DNA from: Halorubrum ezzemoulense DSM 17463
Lineage (GTDB): Archaea > Halobacteriota > Halobacteria > Halobacteriales > Haloferacaceae
Length of the DNA: 56,496 nucleotides
Assembly: GCF_002114285.1 (NCBI RefSeq)
Contig: NZ_NEDJ01000015.1
Coordinates: forward strand, 1-56,496
Reading direction: 5' to 3'
The position numbers and the translations under genes were made by a program. This document shows, in pieces, positions 6,819-15,349 of the stretch (its first letter is position 1; every line of letters begins with the position of its first letter). Below the pieces are notes generated by a model. The model did not search any database. It saw only the letters and a program-made list of their open reading frames with translations, and was not told the DNA's origin.

Positions 6819-8042
6819 TCAGTCGCTCCCGGCGGCGTCGTTCCCGTCGCCTCCGTCGGCGTCGCTTCCCCCGGCGTCGTCGCCAACCTCGCTCTCCGCG
6901 TCCTCGTCGCTCGCATCCCCGTCCGGCTCGAACTCCGGCAGCGAGAGGACGTTCTCCCGCCCCAGCCGGAAGCCGTCGAGGTCGCCCTCGTCGCGGAGCC
7001 CCGTCACCACCTGACTCGTCTTCGCGGCGGTCCAGTCCAGCTCCTCGGCCACCTGCTTCTGTTTCATCCGACCGCCCTGTGACTCGATGAGGCGAAGCAC
7101 CTGCTCCTCGTTGCTCAACAGGTCGCTGTCGACGGTCGGCGCCGCGTCCGCCTCGTCGTCGCTCTCACCGGAGGTGTCCGCGTCGCCGTCTCCGCCGAGT
7201 CCCGACTCGCCGCTTGCGGCAGTCCCGTCACTCGCGGCAGTCTCGCTCCCGGCGGTCTCGCTTCCGACCGCCGTGTCGGTCGCGACGACTCCCTCTCCGC
7301 CGTCGTCCCCGGCGTTGCGCCGCCGATAGGCGGTTGTCCCGGCGACGACGAGCACGGCGAAGAGAGCGACGAGCCCGGCGGTCGGCACCCCCGAGAGCGG
7401 CCCGGCGGGTGCGACCGCGATCCGCGGTTGGCCGGCCGAGAAGTCGACCGGACCGTTCCAGACGACGGACCCCTCCCGGACCTCGCTCGGCTCCGGCGTC
7501 GTCTCTCCGAGGCGATACCCGTCCGGCCACGCGACGATGAGCGACGAGGAGCCGTCGAGGAACAGCCCGTCGACCGCGTCGCCGACGCGCAGCCGGTCGC
7601 CGTCGACGGCGGCGAAGTTCGTCCACTCGAACCGGTAGGTCAACACGCCGTACGCCTGCGGGAGTTCGCGCCGCTCGGCGGGGACGGTCGCGTTCGACAC
7701 GGTCATGTTGCGCCCTGTCGCCGACTCGGCGGTCGCCGCGGTCGAGGCCATCCGGTCGCGGAACCGGGCCGTGTACGCGTCCGTGTCGTTCTCCACGTCG
7801 GCGCGAAGCTGCTCGAACGCCCGCTCCTCCTCGTCGGTGCCGAGCCGGATCCGGTACTCGACGGTCCATTGCGCGTCGCCGTCCGGTTGGACGGCGACCG
7901 CCATCGACACGTCGTCCGGTTCGACGTCCATCTGTGCGAAGCCGCCCTCGAACGGGACCGCGCCCGCGCCGCCGGCGGCGAGGGCGAGACCGACGGCCCC
8001 GAGGAGTGCGACGACGGCGAGGAGGACCGGCGCTCGCTTCAC
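6819..8042 (-). CDS. Membrane-anchored HTH protein (DUF7345/DUF7343-like)
   Basis: This 407-residue predicted membrane-bound regulator has a signal peptide at 1-28 and an external beta-rich domain to about residue 215. One transmembrane helix (about 218-236, AGLVALFAVLVVAGTTAY) is followed by basic RRR. An acidic Ser/Gly/Asp linker leads to a cytoplasmic winged HTH (about 315-370), which includes QVLRLIESQGGRMKQKQVAEEL and KTSQVVTGLRDEG, and then an acidic tail. Topology puts the sensor domain outside and the DNA-binding domain inside. The secreted DUF7096-like protein encoded just upstream on the same strand may be its partner. Confidence 0.75.
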   Translation of the reverse strand: MKRAPVLLAVVALLGAVGLALAAGGAGAVPFEGGFAQMDVEPDDVSMAVAVQPDGDAQWTVEYRIRLGTDEEERAFEQLRADVENDTDAYTARFRDRMASTAATAESATGRNMTVSNATVPAERRELPQAYGVLTYRFEWTNFAAVDGDRLRVGDAVDGLFLDGSSSLIVAWPDGYRLGETTPEPSEVREGSVVWNGPVDFSAGQPRIAVAPAGPLSGVPTAGLVALFAVLVVAGTTAYRRRNAGDDGGEGVVATDTAVGSETAGSETAASDGTAASGESGLGGDGDADTSGESDDEADAAPTVDSDLLSNEEQVLRLIESQGGRMKQKQVAEELDWTAAKTSQVVTGLRDEGDLDGFRLGRENVLSLPEFEPDGDASDEDAESEVGDDAGGSDADGGDGNDAAGSD

Positions 8043-8150
8043 GTCCTACGCCACACGGAGAGCCGGTAAATTCCTTCCCATGCGGAACGGTTACGCGGTG
8101 CCGCCGCCGGCGGGGCGGCGGGTGTGTGCGGGTTCACGGCGCCACCGACT

Positions 8151-9377
8151 TCACGCATCGAGGCGAGGCGGACTGCCGACGGTCGTCGGCGGGGCGCCCG
8201 CGCCGCCGCTCGAACTGTTTCCGTCGGGGCCGCCGCTCGGACCGTTTCCGTCGGAGGCGCCGCTCGAACTGCCTCCGTCAGAGCTATCGTTGCGCGAACT
8301 GCCTCCGTCGGAGGCGTCATCGCTTGAACCGTTTCCGTCGGAGGCGTCATCGCTTGAACCGTTTCCGTCGGAGGCGTCATCGCTCGGCCCGGGTTCGCTC
8401 CCCGGGTCAGTCGGACCGCCGGTCGACGCGTTGCCGGCTCCGCCGCCGGTCGCGGTGCCGGATCCCGGGGGGTCGGACCGGTTCGGGCCGTCCGCGGCGA
8501 CGGCTCCGGTCCCGTTCGCGCTCCCCGACGCCGGCGGTCCGACGGACCCGTTACCGGGCTCACCGCCCGGACCCTTTCCCGAACCGGCCCCGGGCGTTCC
8601 CATCGATCCGTTCCCCGAGCTCGCTCCCGGCGGCCCAGCCGATCGATTTCCCGAATCTCCTCCGGGCCGCCCCATCCCGGGTGAGCCGGCGTCGACGGGC
8701 GGGCCGCGTGCGGTCCCGTTGCCCGGCGGGCCGCGCCGCCCGGGGGCGACCGGTCCGCCGACGTCTTTGCCCGCCACGCCGCGGGCGATGGCGGCGACCT
8801 CGGGGCCGCTGAGTTCGTTCGCGCGCTCGCGCAGCGTCGCCAGGCGCTCGTTGTCGACGCCCGTCTCGTTCCGGACGGCGGCGGGGAGTTCGGCGGCCGC
8901 GCTCGCGCTCCGGTTCAGCCCCCGCGAGAGCGTCTCGATCCGCGCGGTCGTCGTCGCCATCCGCGCGGCGTACGCGCCCTGACTCAGCTCCCCGGCCTCG
9001 CGGCGCTCGCGGAGCTCGTCCTGTCGCTGTTCCAGCTCCGCGAGGCGCTCCGCGGTCCGGTTCAGCCGCTCCGCGACGACGGCGGCGCGGCTCTCGTTGG
9101 TCTCGGACTCCCGGAGCGCGACCTCGAACGCTCGCGATTCGACCTCGCCCTCGATCTCCGCGCCCTGAACGCCGACGACGCCGGCGAGCCGCTCGCCGGG
9201 ACTGAGGTCGCCCGTCGCGTTCGCGCCGCTCGCGCTCTCGGCGCCCGAGTCCGCACCGCTCCCGTTCCCCGGGTCGGTCTGTGCGGTCACCATGCCCGCC
9301 GGCGCGGCGGCGGCGGCTCCGACGATCAGGGCCGCGGCGACGGCCGCGACGACGAGACTCGCAATCCAGCGGTTCAT
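8151..9377 (-). CDS. Secreted coiled-coil protein with low-complexity repeat tail (DUF7096-like)
   Basis: This 408-residue exported protein has a signal peptide at 1-33. A globular or coiled-coil part (about 55-205) is rich in Glu/Arg/Leu heptads such as LNRTAERLAELEQRQDELRE. The second half is almost entirely Gly/Ser/Pro/Asn/Asp, with repeats of SDDASDGNGS near 340-370 (see repeat entry) and many N-x-S/T sites typical of surface glycoproteins. There is no C-terminal anchor. It lies directly upstream of the membrane HTH gene on the same strand, with a 108-base gap. Export and surface location are well supported; function is unknown. Confidence 0.65.
   Translation of the reverse strand: MNRWIASLVVAAVAAALIVGAAAAAPAGMVTAQTDPGNGSGADSGAESASGANATGDLSPGERLAGVVGVQGAEIEGEVESRAFEVALRESETNESRAAVVAERLNRTAERLAELEQRQDELRERREAGELSQGAYAARMATTTARIETLSRGLNRSASAAAELPAAVRNETGVDNERLATLRERANELSGPEVAAIARGVAGKDVGGPVAPGRRGPPGNGTARGPPVDAGSPGMGRPGGDSGNRSAGPPGASSGNGSMGTPGAGSGKGPGGEPGNGSVGPPASGSANGTGAVAADGPNRSDPPGSGTATGGGAGNASTGGPTDPGSEPGPSDDASDGNGSSDDASDGNGSSDDASDGGSSRNDSSDGGSSSGASDGNGPSGGPDGNSSSGGAGAPPTTVGSPPRLDA
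8311..8384. repeat. 30-base tandem repeat inside the DUF7096-like gene
   Basis: Two identical 30-base units (8311-8340 and 8341-8370) and a partial third encode the ten-residue repeat SDDASDGNGS on the minus strand. Diverged units flank them. The in-frame period suggests repeat number can change by slippage without breaking the protein. Confidence 0.85.
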
Positions 9378-9529
9378 TACCGGCGTTTATGCCCTCCGAT
9401 CGTATATATCCGGAACTCCGTTAAGCCGGATCAACGCGGATTAATCGCCCGACGAGACCGGGACGGCTCGATTCCTGAAAAACGAGTGACAACTGCGGGT
9501 CGCCTCCGCGGAGGACGCGCCGTCGCGAC

Positions 9530-11005
9530 TCAGTACGTCTTCGCGAAGTACGCCGTCCGCTCGGCGGCGTCGTCGCACATCGCGCACGTCTCCTCGTGGT
9601 CCCCGTCGGCGAGGGGGTCCTCGTCGTCGAACGGGACCATCACGATCTCGGCGGCCATCGGTTCCTTGATCGGCTCCTCGCAGGCCTCGTCGCCGCACCA
9701 CGGCGCCTTCACGTAGCCGCCGTGCTGGCCGAGCGTGCCGAGGATCTCGGCGCGGTCGTCGGCCTCGCGCACGCCGTCGTCGAGGGTCTCCTCCGCGGTC
9801 GCGTACAGCTTGGCGTATATCTCGTCGAACTGGTCGCGGACGGTCTCGGCGACGGCCTCGCGGTCGACCTCGACGCTCTCGCCGTCGGGCCGGTGGACCA
9901 GCGTGAGCTCCTCGTCGTCGACCTCGTGGGGACCGATCTCGATCCGGAGAGGGATCCCGTTGAGCTCGTGTTCGTTGAACTTGAACCCGGGGTTGCGCTC
10001 GTCGCGGTCGTCGAGCTCGACCCGGATCCCGGCATCGTCGAGGTCGTCGGCCACGCCCTCGGCGTAGTCGAGGACGTCTTCTTTCGTGTCCTCCTGCCAG
10101 ATGGGGACGACGACGACCTGCGTGGGCGCGACCGTGTGAGGCAAGACGAGCCCCTGCTCGTCGGAGTGGGTCATGATCAGCGCGCCCAGCGCGCGCCACG
10201 AGAGCCCCCACGAGGTGGTGTGGGCGACGCGCTCCTCCTCGTCCTCGTCCGAGTAGGTGATGTCGAACGCCTCGGCGAACGACTGCCCGAGGTGGTGGGA
10301 GGTGCCCGCCTGGACCGACTTCCCGTCGGGCATCAGCGCCTCGACGGTCGTCGTCGTGTCCGCGCCGGGGAACTTGTCGTGGTCCGGCTTCTGCCCCTTC
10401 AGGACGGGCATCGCCAGCAGGTCGTCGTAGACGGACTCATACTGGTTGAGCCGGGTCATCGTCTCCGCCCACGCGTCCTCGCGGGTCGCGTGCGCCGTGT
10501 GGCCCTCCTGCCAGAGGAACTCCTTCGTCCGGAAGAAGGGCTTCGTCTCTGTCGCCTCCCAGCGCACGACCGAGCACCACTGGTTCACGCGCAGCGGGAG
10601 GTCGCGGTGGCTCCGCACCCACTGGCTGATGTACGGCGTGATGATCGATTCGGAGGTGGGCCGGACCGCGAGCCGCTCCTCGAGCTCCTTGTTGCCCGCC
10701 TCGTCGACCCACGCCACCTCGGGATCGAACCCCTCGACGATGTCCTTCTCCCGTTCGAGGTACGACTCGGGGATGAACATCGGGAAGTAGGCGTTCTGGA
10801 CGCCGGTGTCCTTGAACTTCGCGTCGAGGAACCCCTGGAGCCGCTCCCAGACCGCGTACGCCCGCGGACGGGTGACGATGAAGCCGCTCATCCCCTCCGG
10901 CCCGTAGTCGGCGAGGCCGGCCTTTCGTACGACCTCGGCGTACCACTCGCCCGTGTTGTGCGTCTTGGACTCGGTGATCCCGAGCTCTTGGTCGTCGTCG
11001 CTCAT
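9530..11005 (-). CDS. proS: Prolyl-tRNA synthetase, archaeal/eukaryotic type
   Basis: This 491-residue class II synthetase charges tRNA-Pro. Catalytic-core signatures include RPTSESIITPYISQW, the proline and ATP site FFRTKEFLWQEGHTAH, and the motif 3 region around GLSWRALGALIMTHSDEQGL. The anticodon-binding domain follows (about 290-390), then the C-terminal zinc-binding domain with paired cysteines (CGDEAC and CAMC) that defines the archaeal type. It lacks the bacterial editing insertion and is of normal full length. The start gives MSDDDQELGITESK, close to haloarchaeal orthologues. Confidence 0.96.
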   Translation of the reverse strand: MSDDDQELGITESKTHNTGEWYAEVVRKAGLADYGPEGMSGFIVTRPRAYAVWERLQGFLDAKFKDTGVQNAYFPMFIPESYLEREKDIVEGFDPEVAWVDEAGNKELEERLAVRPTSESIITPYISQWVRSHRDLPLRVNQWCSVVRWEATETKPFFRTKEFLWQEGHTAHATREDAWAETMTRLNQYESVYDDLLAMPVLKGQKPDHDKFPGADTTTTVEALMPDGKSVQAGTSHHLGQSFAEAFDITYSDEDEEERVAHTTSWGLSWRALGALIMTHSDEQGLVLPHTVAPTQVVVVPIWQEDTKEDVLDYAEGVADDLDDAGIRVELDDRDERNPGFKFNEHELNGIPLRIEIGPHEVDDEELTLVHRPDGESVEVDREAVAETVRDQFDEIYAKLYATAEETLDDGVREADDRAEILGTLGQHGGYVKAPWCGDEACEEPIKEPMAAEIVMVPFDDEDPLADGDHEETCAMCDDAAERTAYFAKTY

Positions 11006-11148
11006 TACTCTCGAAAGCGGGTGTCGCGGGCTTAAAAGGTCCGAACCCGACCGCAGCGCCGCGTCCGCCCCGAACGTGTACCCCGGTCACGTCCCGCACA
11101 GACGGAATCCGGGGAAACGTTAACCGCCTCGCGTCGCCTACGTCGCCC

Positions 11149-11748
11149 ATGGACCTGTCGGGGGTGCGCCGCCACGCGCCGCAGTCGCTCGCCGGGCGGC
11201 GCGAGGCGGCCGTGTTGGCGCCGGTGATCGCGCGCGACGGCGACGCCCACCTGCTGTTCACCAAGCGCGCCGCGCACCTCGGCGAGCACCCCGGACAGAT
11301 GAGCTTCCCCGGGGGCGGCCGCGAGCCGATCGACCGGACGCTGACGGACACCGCGCTGCGCGAGGCCGACGAGGAGGTCGGGATGCGGTCGTCGGAGGTC
11401 GACGTGATCGGCCGGCTCGACGACACACGCACCTCGTCGCAGTACGCGGTCCGGCCGTTCGTCGGCGTCGCACCCGACCGCGAGTACGTCCCGGATGAGT
11501 CGGAGGTCGCGGAGGTGGCGGTCCTCCCGGTCGACGCGCTCACCGACCCCGCGAACTACGAGTCGGAACGCCGCGTCGACCACCCGGAGTACGGCGACCA
11601 CCGCGTCCACTACTTCCACGTCGGCGGCTACACCGTCTGGGGCGTGACGGGCCGGATGGTGGTACAGCTACTGGAGCGGACGACCGACTGGCGCGCGCCC
11701 GCCGAGCCCGACCGCGTGGTCGGGGCGGACGCCGAGCTCCCGATTTAG
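11149..11748 (+). CDS. NUDIX hydrolase, coenzyme A pyrophosphatase type
   Basis: This 199-residue NUDIX protein has the box GGGREPIDRTLTDTALREAD followed by EEVGM (about 53-77), with the metal-binding READEE core. The lead-in LLFTKRAAHLGEHPGQMSFP matches the Nudt7/8-YeaB signature for CoA diphosphatases, so the likely reaction splits CoA to phosphopantetheine and ADP. It is divergent from proS, and an AT-rich GTTAAC element lies about 28 bases ahead of the ATG. The substrate subtype is inferred from that motif only. Confidence 0.82.
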   Translation: MDLSGVRRHAPQSLAGRREAAVLAPVIARDGDAHLLFTKRAAHLGEHPGQMSFPGGGREPIDRTLTDTALREADEEVGMRSSEVDVIGRLDDTRTSSQYAVRPFVGVAPDREYVPDESEVAEVAVLPVDALTDPANYESERRVDHPEYGDHRVHYFHVGGYTVWGVTGRMVVQLLERTTDWRAPAEPDRVVGADAELPI

Positions 11749-11779
11749 CCATTCGTGGACGACGGCGTGGCCGGCCGCG

Positions 11780-12295
11780 TCACTCGGCGGGCTCGACTTC
11801 GAGCCGCAGCGTGAGGTCGGCCCCGTCGGCCAGCGCGGCGACGAGGTCGCGGTCGAGGTCGGCGGCGGCGCCGTCGCCGTCGACGAGGATCGTCCGCTCG
11901 TCGTCCGTGTAGTCGCTCGTCCGACCGACCATCGAGCGGTCGTCGAGCAGCGCGAGGTCCGGGTCGCCTCGGCCGGTGATCGTCTGCTCGAACGTCTCGT
12001 CGCCCGCGTCGACGACGAGCGTCGCCTCGATCGTCGCGTCCGCGTCCCGACACGCCTCGCGGAACTCGGCCGAAAAGTCTCGGGGGGTCCGGTCGGCCTC
12101 GACGCCGACGATACAGTCGCCGGCGGGCGTGAGCCAGTCGTCGGTCGTGAGTTCGAACGTGCTCGCGTGCTCGGCGGAGACGTGCTCGTGGCCCGTCGCG
12201 CGGACGACTTCGACGCGGGTGTCGTCGACGTCGCGCTCGCCGTCGTCGAGGGCGTCGCCCGCGGCGGGCTCGCTCGGGGCGTCTGCGTCGCTCAT
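11780..12295 (-). CDS. DUF371 family protein
   Basis: This 171-residue protein has a disordered acidic N-terminus (to about 35) and a compact domain with the DUF371 opening HEHVSAEHASTFELTTDDWL, then GDCIVGVEAD and a C-terminal beta-rich half. DUF371 is an archaeal family of unknown function. I chose the ATG at 12295 because the extra nine residues of the longer frame are basic and do not look conserved. It is convergent with the NUDIX gene. Confidence 0.75.
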   Translation of the reverse strand: MSDADAPSEPAAGDALDDGERDVDDTRVEVVRATGHEHVSAEHASTFELTTDDWLTPAGDCIVGVEADRTPRDFSAEFREACRDADATIEATLVVDAGDETFEQTITGRGDPDLALLDDRSMVGRTSDYTDDERTILVDGDGAAADLDRDLVAALADGADLTLRLEVEPAE

Positions 12296-12367
12296 GCTCG
12301 CCGGTCGGCCGCGGCGCGACAAGTGGCCGTCGCTTCGGCGGCGAAGGCGGAGCCCGGGACTCCCGCC

Positions 12368-13198
12368 TCAGACGTCGGCGCCCTCGGCGAGGGCCGGGAC
12401 GAGCCGGGCGGGGTTCTTCGCCAGCACGCGACGCATCAGGTCCTCGGAGACGTCGAGCGTGAGCACCTCCATCACGCCGACGTTCGGGTGGACGTCGGGC
12501 GCCCCGGAGCCGAAGAGGACGCGGTCGGGGTGTTCCAACACGCCGCGCTCGAGCACCTCTCGGTAGCGCACGGCGCTCGTGTCGACGTACACCCGGTCGT
12601 ACTCGTCGAGCAGGTCCAGCGTCTCGTTCATCAGGTCGGCGTCCAGCGGGTAGCCGCCGAAGCTCCCCAGCACGACCGGCAGGTCGTAGTCCAGCAGCTC
12701 CGTCTCGACCGCCTCGGGCGGGAATTTCCGGCCGGCGTGGACGAAGAGTGGGAGGTCGGCGTCCTCCAGCCGCGTCAGCACGTCCTCGTTCGGCAGCCCG
12801 TCGACGTGGGGGGCCAGCGTGAAGCCGTGGAAGCGGTCGTCGTAGGAGTACTGCTCGACGTCGTCCGGCCGGGCGTGGTGGTCGCCGCGCTCGGCGCGGA
12901 GGTTCCGGACCACCGACACGGGCCCGGTCCCCGGGTCGCGGGGGCCGTTGAGCCGGGCGAACGCGACGAACGGGCGGTCGATCGACAGGCGCGCGACCGC
13001 GTTGTTCGCGCGGAGGTAGCTCCGCCCGGCGGCGCGCTGGCCGGGGCTCGCGACCGCGCGGACGATCCCGGCTTGGAGCATTTCCCGTTCCAGTCGCTCC
13101 GGCGAGATGTCCCGCCCGTGGGTGGCGACCGACGACTCGTCGGGGTCGAGGGTCGCGCGGGTGTCGACGATCCGGAAGTCGTGTTCGAGCCCGAGCAT
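12368..13198 (-). CDS. Amidohydrolase-family (TIM-barrel) metal-dependent hydrolase
   Basis: This 276-residue protein resembles the amidohydrolase-2/TatD-like superfamily. A barrel strand FHGFTLAPHVDGL is followed by LPLFVHAGRKFPPEAVE, with a candidate metal His, then PVVLGSFGGYPLDADLM, a Tyr/Asp strand VYVDTSAVRY, and RVLFGSGAPDVHPNVG near the C-terminus (candidate catalytic Asp). The usual N-terminal HxH metal motif is replaced by VDTRATL, so the metal site is incomplete or altered. Substrate unknown. Confidence 0.65.
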   Translation of the reverse strand: MLGLEHDFRIVDTRATLDPDESSVATHGRDISPERLEREMLQAGIVRAVASPGQRAAGRSYLRANNAVARLSIDRPFVAFARLNGPRDPGTGPVSVVRNLRAERGDHHARPDDVEQYSYDDRFHGFTLAPHVDGLPNEDVLTRLEDADLPLFVHAGRKFPPEAVETELLDYDLPVVLGSFGGYPLDADLMNETLDLLDEYDRVYVDTSAVRYREVLERGVLEHPDRVLFGSGAPDVHPNVGVMEVLTLDVSEDLMRRVLAKNPARLVPALAEGADV

Positions 13199-13335
13199 GG
13201 CCGCTCTCTACCCGTCCGTCTCGGGCGATCCGGATGTGCCTGTCGGTCGCACGGCGGCGGGCGACGGGGGCCGAGGCACGCGACGCCGTCGCACGCGGAG
13301 CCAAGGCTGAAGACTCCTCGCCACGCCGAGCCGAC

Positions 13336-13803
13336 ATGGAACTCGTCGAAGCCGACGAGGGTGACCTCGGCGCGCTCGCTGACAGGTGGTACGACCTCGC
13401 GACGGCGATGGAGGCGTACTCGTCGCTGAACGAGATACGCCACGAGGACGCCGGGGCGGTCGCGGACGACGGCTTCCGCGCGCACCTCGACGACCCGTCG
13501 GTGACCGACTACCTCGTCGCCGTCGACGGCGAGACGGTCGGGTTCACCACCCTCGAAACGGGCACCCGGCCCGCCCGAGAGCGGGGCCGGTACCTCGATA
13601 TCGTGAACCTCGAAATCGACGCGGAACACCGGAATGAGGGGTACGGCACCGCGGTCGTCGAGCGGGTCGAAGAGTTGGCCCGCGAGGCGGAGCGCGACTA
13701 CCTCACCGTCTCCTGCGAGTGGGGCAACGACGGCGCGCGGCGATTCTACCGGGACGCGGGCTTCGAGCCCAAGCAGGTGACGTACGCGCGGTCGGTGGAG
13801 TGA
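13336..13803 (+). CDS. GNAT-family N-acetyltransferase
   Basis: This 155-residue acetyltransferase carries the acetyl-CoA signature: strand YLDIVNLEIDAEHRNEGYGT (the R-x-x-G-x-G/A type pyrophosphate loop, here RNEGYGT), then YLTVSCEWGNDGARRFYRDAGF, the common GNAT C-terminal motif. I chose the ATG at 13336 (MELVEADEGDLGAL) because the upstream extension is basic and lies in the promoter region shared with the divergent amidohydrolase gene. Substrate unknown. Confidence 0.82.
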   Translation: MELVEADEGDLGALADRWYDLATAMEAYSSLNEIRHEDAGAVADDGFRAHLDDPSVTDYLVAVDGETVGFTTLETGTRPARERGRYLDIVNLEIDAEHRNEGYGTAVVERVEELAREAERDYLTVSCEWGNDGARRFYRDAGFEPKQVTYARSVE

Positions 13804-13846
13804 AGCGAGGGGGCGATGCGCCCATCGACGCCCGCCGCGGTCCCGA

Positions 13847-15034
13847 TTAGGGTCCGGCGGTCGAGACGATCTTCACCACGTCGCCCTCGGTCAGCTCGTG
13901 GTCCTCGCCGATCCGGCGCGAAGCGCGTGCGTCGACCGCGTGGAGGTACCCTTCGCCGATGTCCGAGTGGACCGCGTACGCGAGGTCCCGCGGGGTCGAC
14001 CCCGCGGGCAGGAGGAACGCGTCCGGGAGGACGTTGCCCGTGCCGTCCGTCCACTTGCCGGCGTCCTGGACCGGGTAGGCCGTGATCCGGTCGACCAGGT
14101 CGTAGACGGCCGCGTTCAGCGCCGACTGAACGCCCGTTCCGTCGTGGGCCGTCATCGACTCGCGGAGGGCGTCGAGGCCGGCGCGCTGGTCGTCGGAGAC
14201 GTCGCCGACGATCTCGAACGACTCGTCGCCCGGGTCGTAGTCGACGACGCCGGCGTCGGCGGCGCGGCGCAGTGCCAGTTCTCCGTCGGTGGTCGCCGGG
14301 ACCACGGGCTTGTCCGTCCCCTCGCGGATCCGGTCGACCGCGTCGTCGGGGGCCGCGTCGACCTTGTTCGCGACGACGACGATGGGCTTGGTGCGCCGGC
14401 GGACCGCCCGCGCGAGCGCCTCGCGGTCGTCGTCGGTCCACGCCTTCGGATCGTCGGGGTACTCCAAGCCGCGCAGCACCGCGGTCACGTCCCGCTCGGT
14501 CGCGCCGAGGCCGGTGAGCATGTCCGAGAGCGCGGCTTCGAGGTCGAAGTCCGGCGAGCGCGACTTCCGCTCGACGCTCTCCCAGTTGCGGTCGACGATG
14601 CCGGCGAGCCACAGGTCCATCTCCTCCTCGACGAAGTCCACGTCGTCGAGGGGGTCGTGGCTCCCGACCTCGACCGGTTCGCCTTCGGCGTTCGTGGCCC
14701 CCGAGGCGTCGACGACGTTCAGGACGACGTCCGCGTTCGTCAGTTCGTCGAGGAACTGGTTGCCGAGGCCCTTCCCCTCGTGCGCGCCGGGGACCAGTCC
14801 CGCCACGTCGAGCAGTTCGATCGGGACGTAGCGCTTCCCGTCGCGACAGTTCTCGTTCTCGCAGCGCTCGTCGCGGTCGAGACACGGGCAGCGCGTCCGG
14901 ACGTGGGTCACCCCGCGGTTGGCGTCGATGGTCGTGAACGGGTAGTTCGCGACGTCGACGTCGGCCATCGTGGCGGCGGTGTAGAAGGTGGACTTGCCGG
15001 CGTTCGGCTTGCCCGCGAGCGCGACCGTGAGCAT
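13847..15034 (-). CDS. ychF: YchF/OLA1-family redox-regulated ATPase (Obg-like)
   Basis: This 395-residue P-loop protein starts MLTVALAGKPNAGKSTFYTAA, with G1 at residues 8-16. DVAGLVPGAHEGKGLG is G3, and NKVD is the G4 position of this ATP-preferring family. An unusual Cys cluster (RCPCLDRDERCENENC, about 52-67) sits just after G2 and could bind metal or act as a redox switch. The C-terminal TGS domain ends the protein (RRIGEDHELTEGDVVKIVS). The ATG at 15034 was chosen because only this start places the P-loop at the very N-terminus, as in the family. Confidence 0.9.
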   Translation of the reverse strand: MLTVALAGKPNAGKSTFYTAATMADVDVANYPFTTIDANRGVTHVRTRCPCLDRDERCENENCRDGKRYVPIELLDVAGLVPGAHEGKGLGNQFLDELTNADVVLNVVDASGATNAEGEPVEVGSHDPLDDVDFVEEEMDLWLAGIVDRNWESVERKSRSPDFDLEAALSDMLTGLGATERDVTAVLRGLEYPDDPKAWTDDDREALARAVRRRTKPIVVVANKVDAAPDDAVDRIREGTDKPVVPATTDGELALRRAADAGVVDYDPGDESFEIVGDVSDDQRAGLDALRESMTAHDGTGVQSALNAAVYDLVDRITAYPVQDAGKWTDGTGNVLPDAFLLPAGSTPRDLAYAVHSDIGEGYLHAVDARASRRIGEDHELTEGDVVKIVSTAGP

Positions 15035-15349
15035 ACCCGACGGTCGCGGCCCCGCGAAAAGCGCCTTTCGGTCGGGCGCGGAGACGTATCGAATATGAGC
15101 CGGTCCGATGGTGCGGTGGCGCGCGCCTCCGAGCGCCAATGGGGCGCGAGGAGCGCGTGCGAGGTCGCCGGCGCTACGCGCCGGCTGCCAGAGGGACCGA
15201 CGGTCCCTCGCTGGTGTCGGGCGGCCGGAGCGAAGCGGCGGCCGGCCGACGCGGCTGGGGCTTTGGCGGCAGTCCCCGTCGACTCGCTGGCCGTGTCTCA
15301 CGAAGGATGGAATTTCAGGCGGCTTTACTGCCGCCGTCAGGTCGAAAAT
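15035..15349. other. 315-base gene-free stretch between ychF and drg
   Basis: No gene is seen. The part next to ychF holds its promoter (AT-rich ATATTCGATA on the minus strand near 15090). A perfect hairpin GAGGGACC-GAC-GGTCCCTC lies at 15191-15209. A second one, GGCGGC-TTTACT-GCCGCC, lies at 15318-15335, 15 bases beyond the drg stop, and may form the 3' end of the drg transcript. Confidence 0.5.

Noticed and set aside
8311-8384. Possible CRISPR array because of 30-base repeats
   Set aside because: The units are directly adjacent with no unique spacers, encode a clean ten-residue repeat in frame, and lie within a gene. No cas genes are present.
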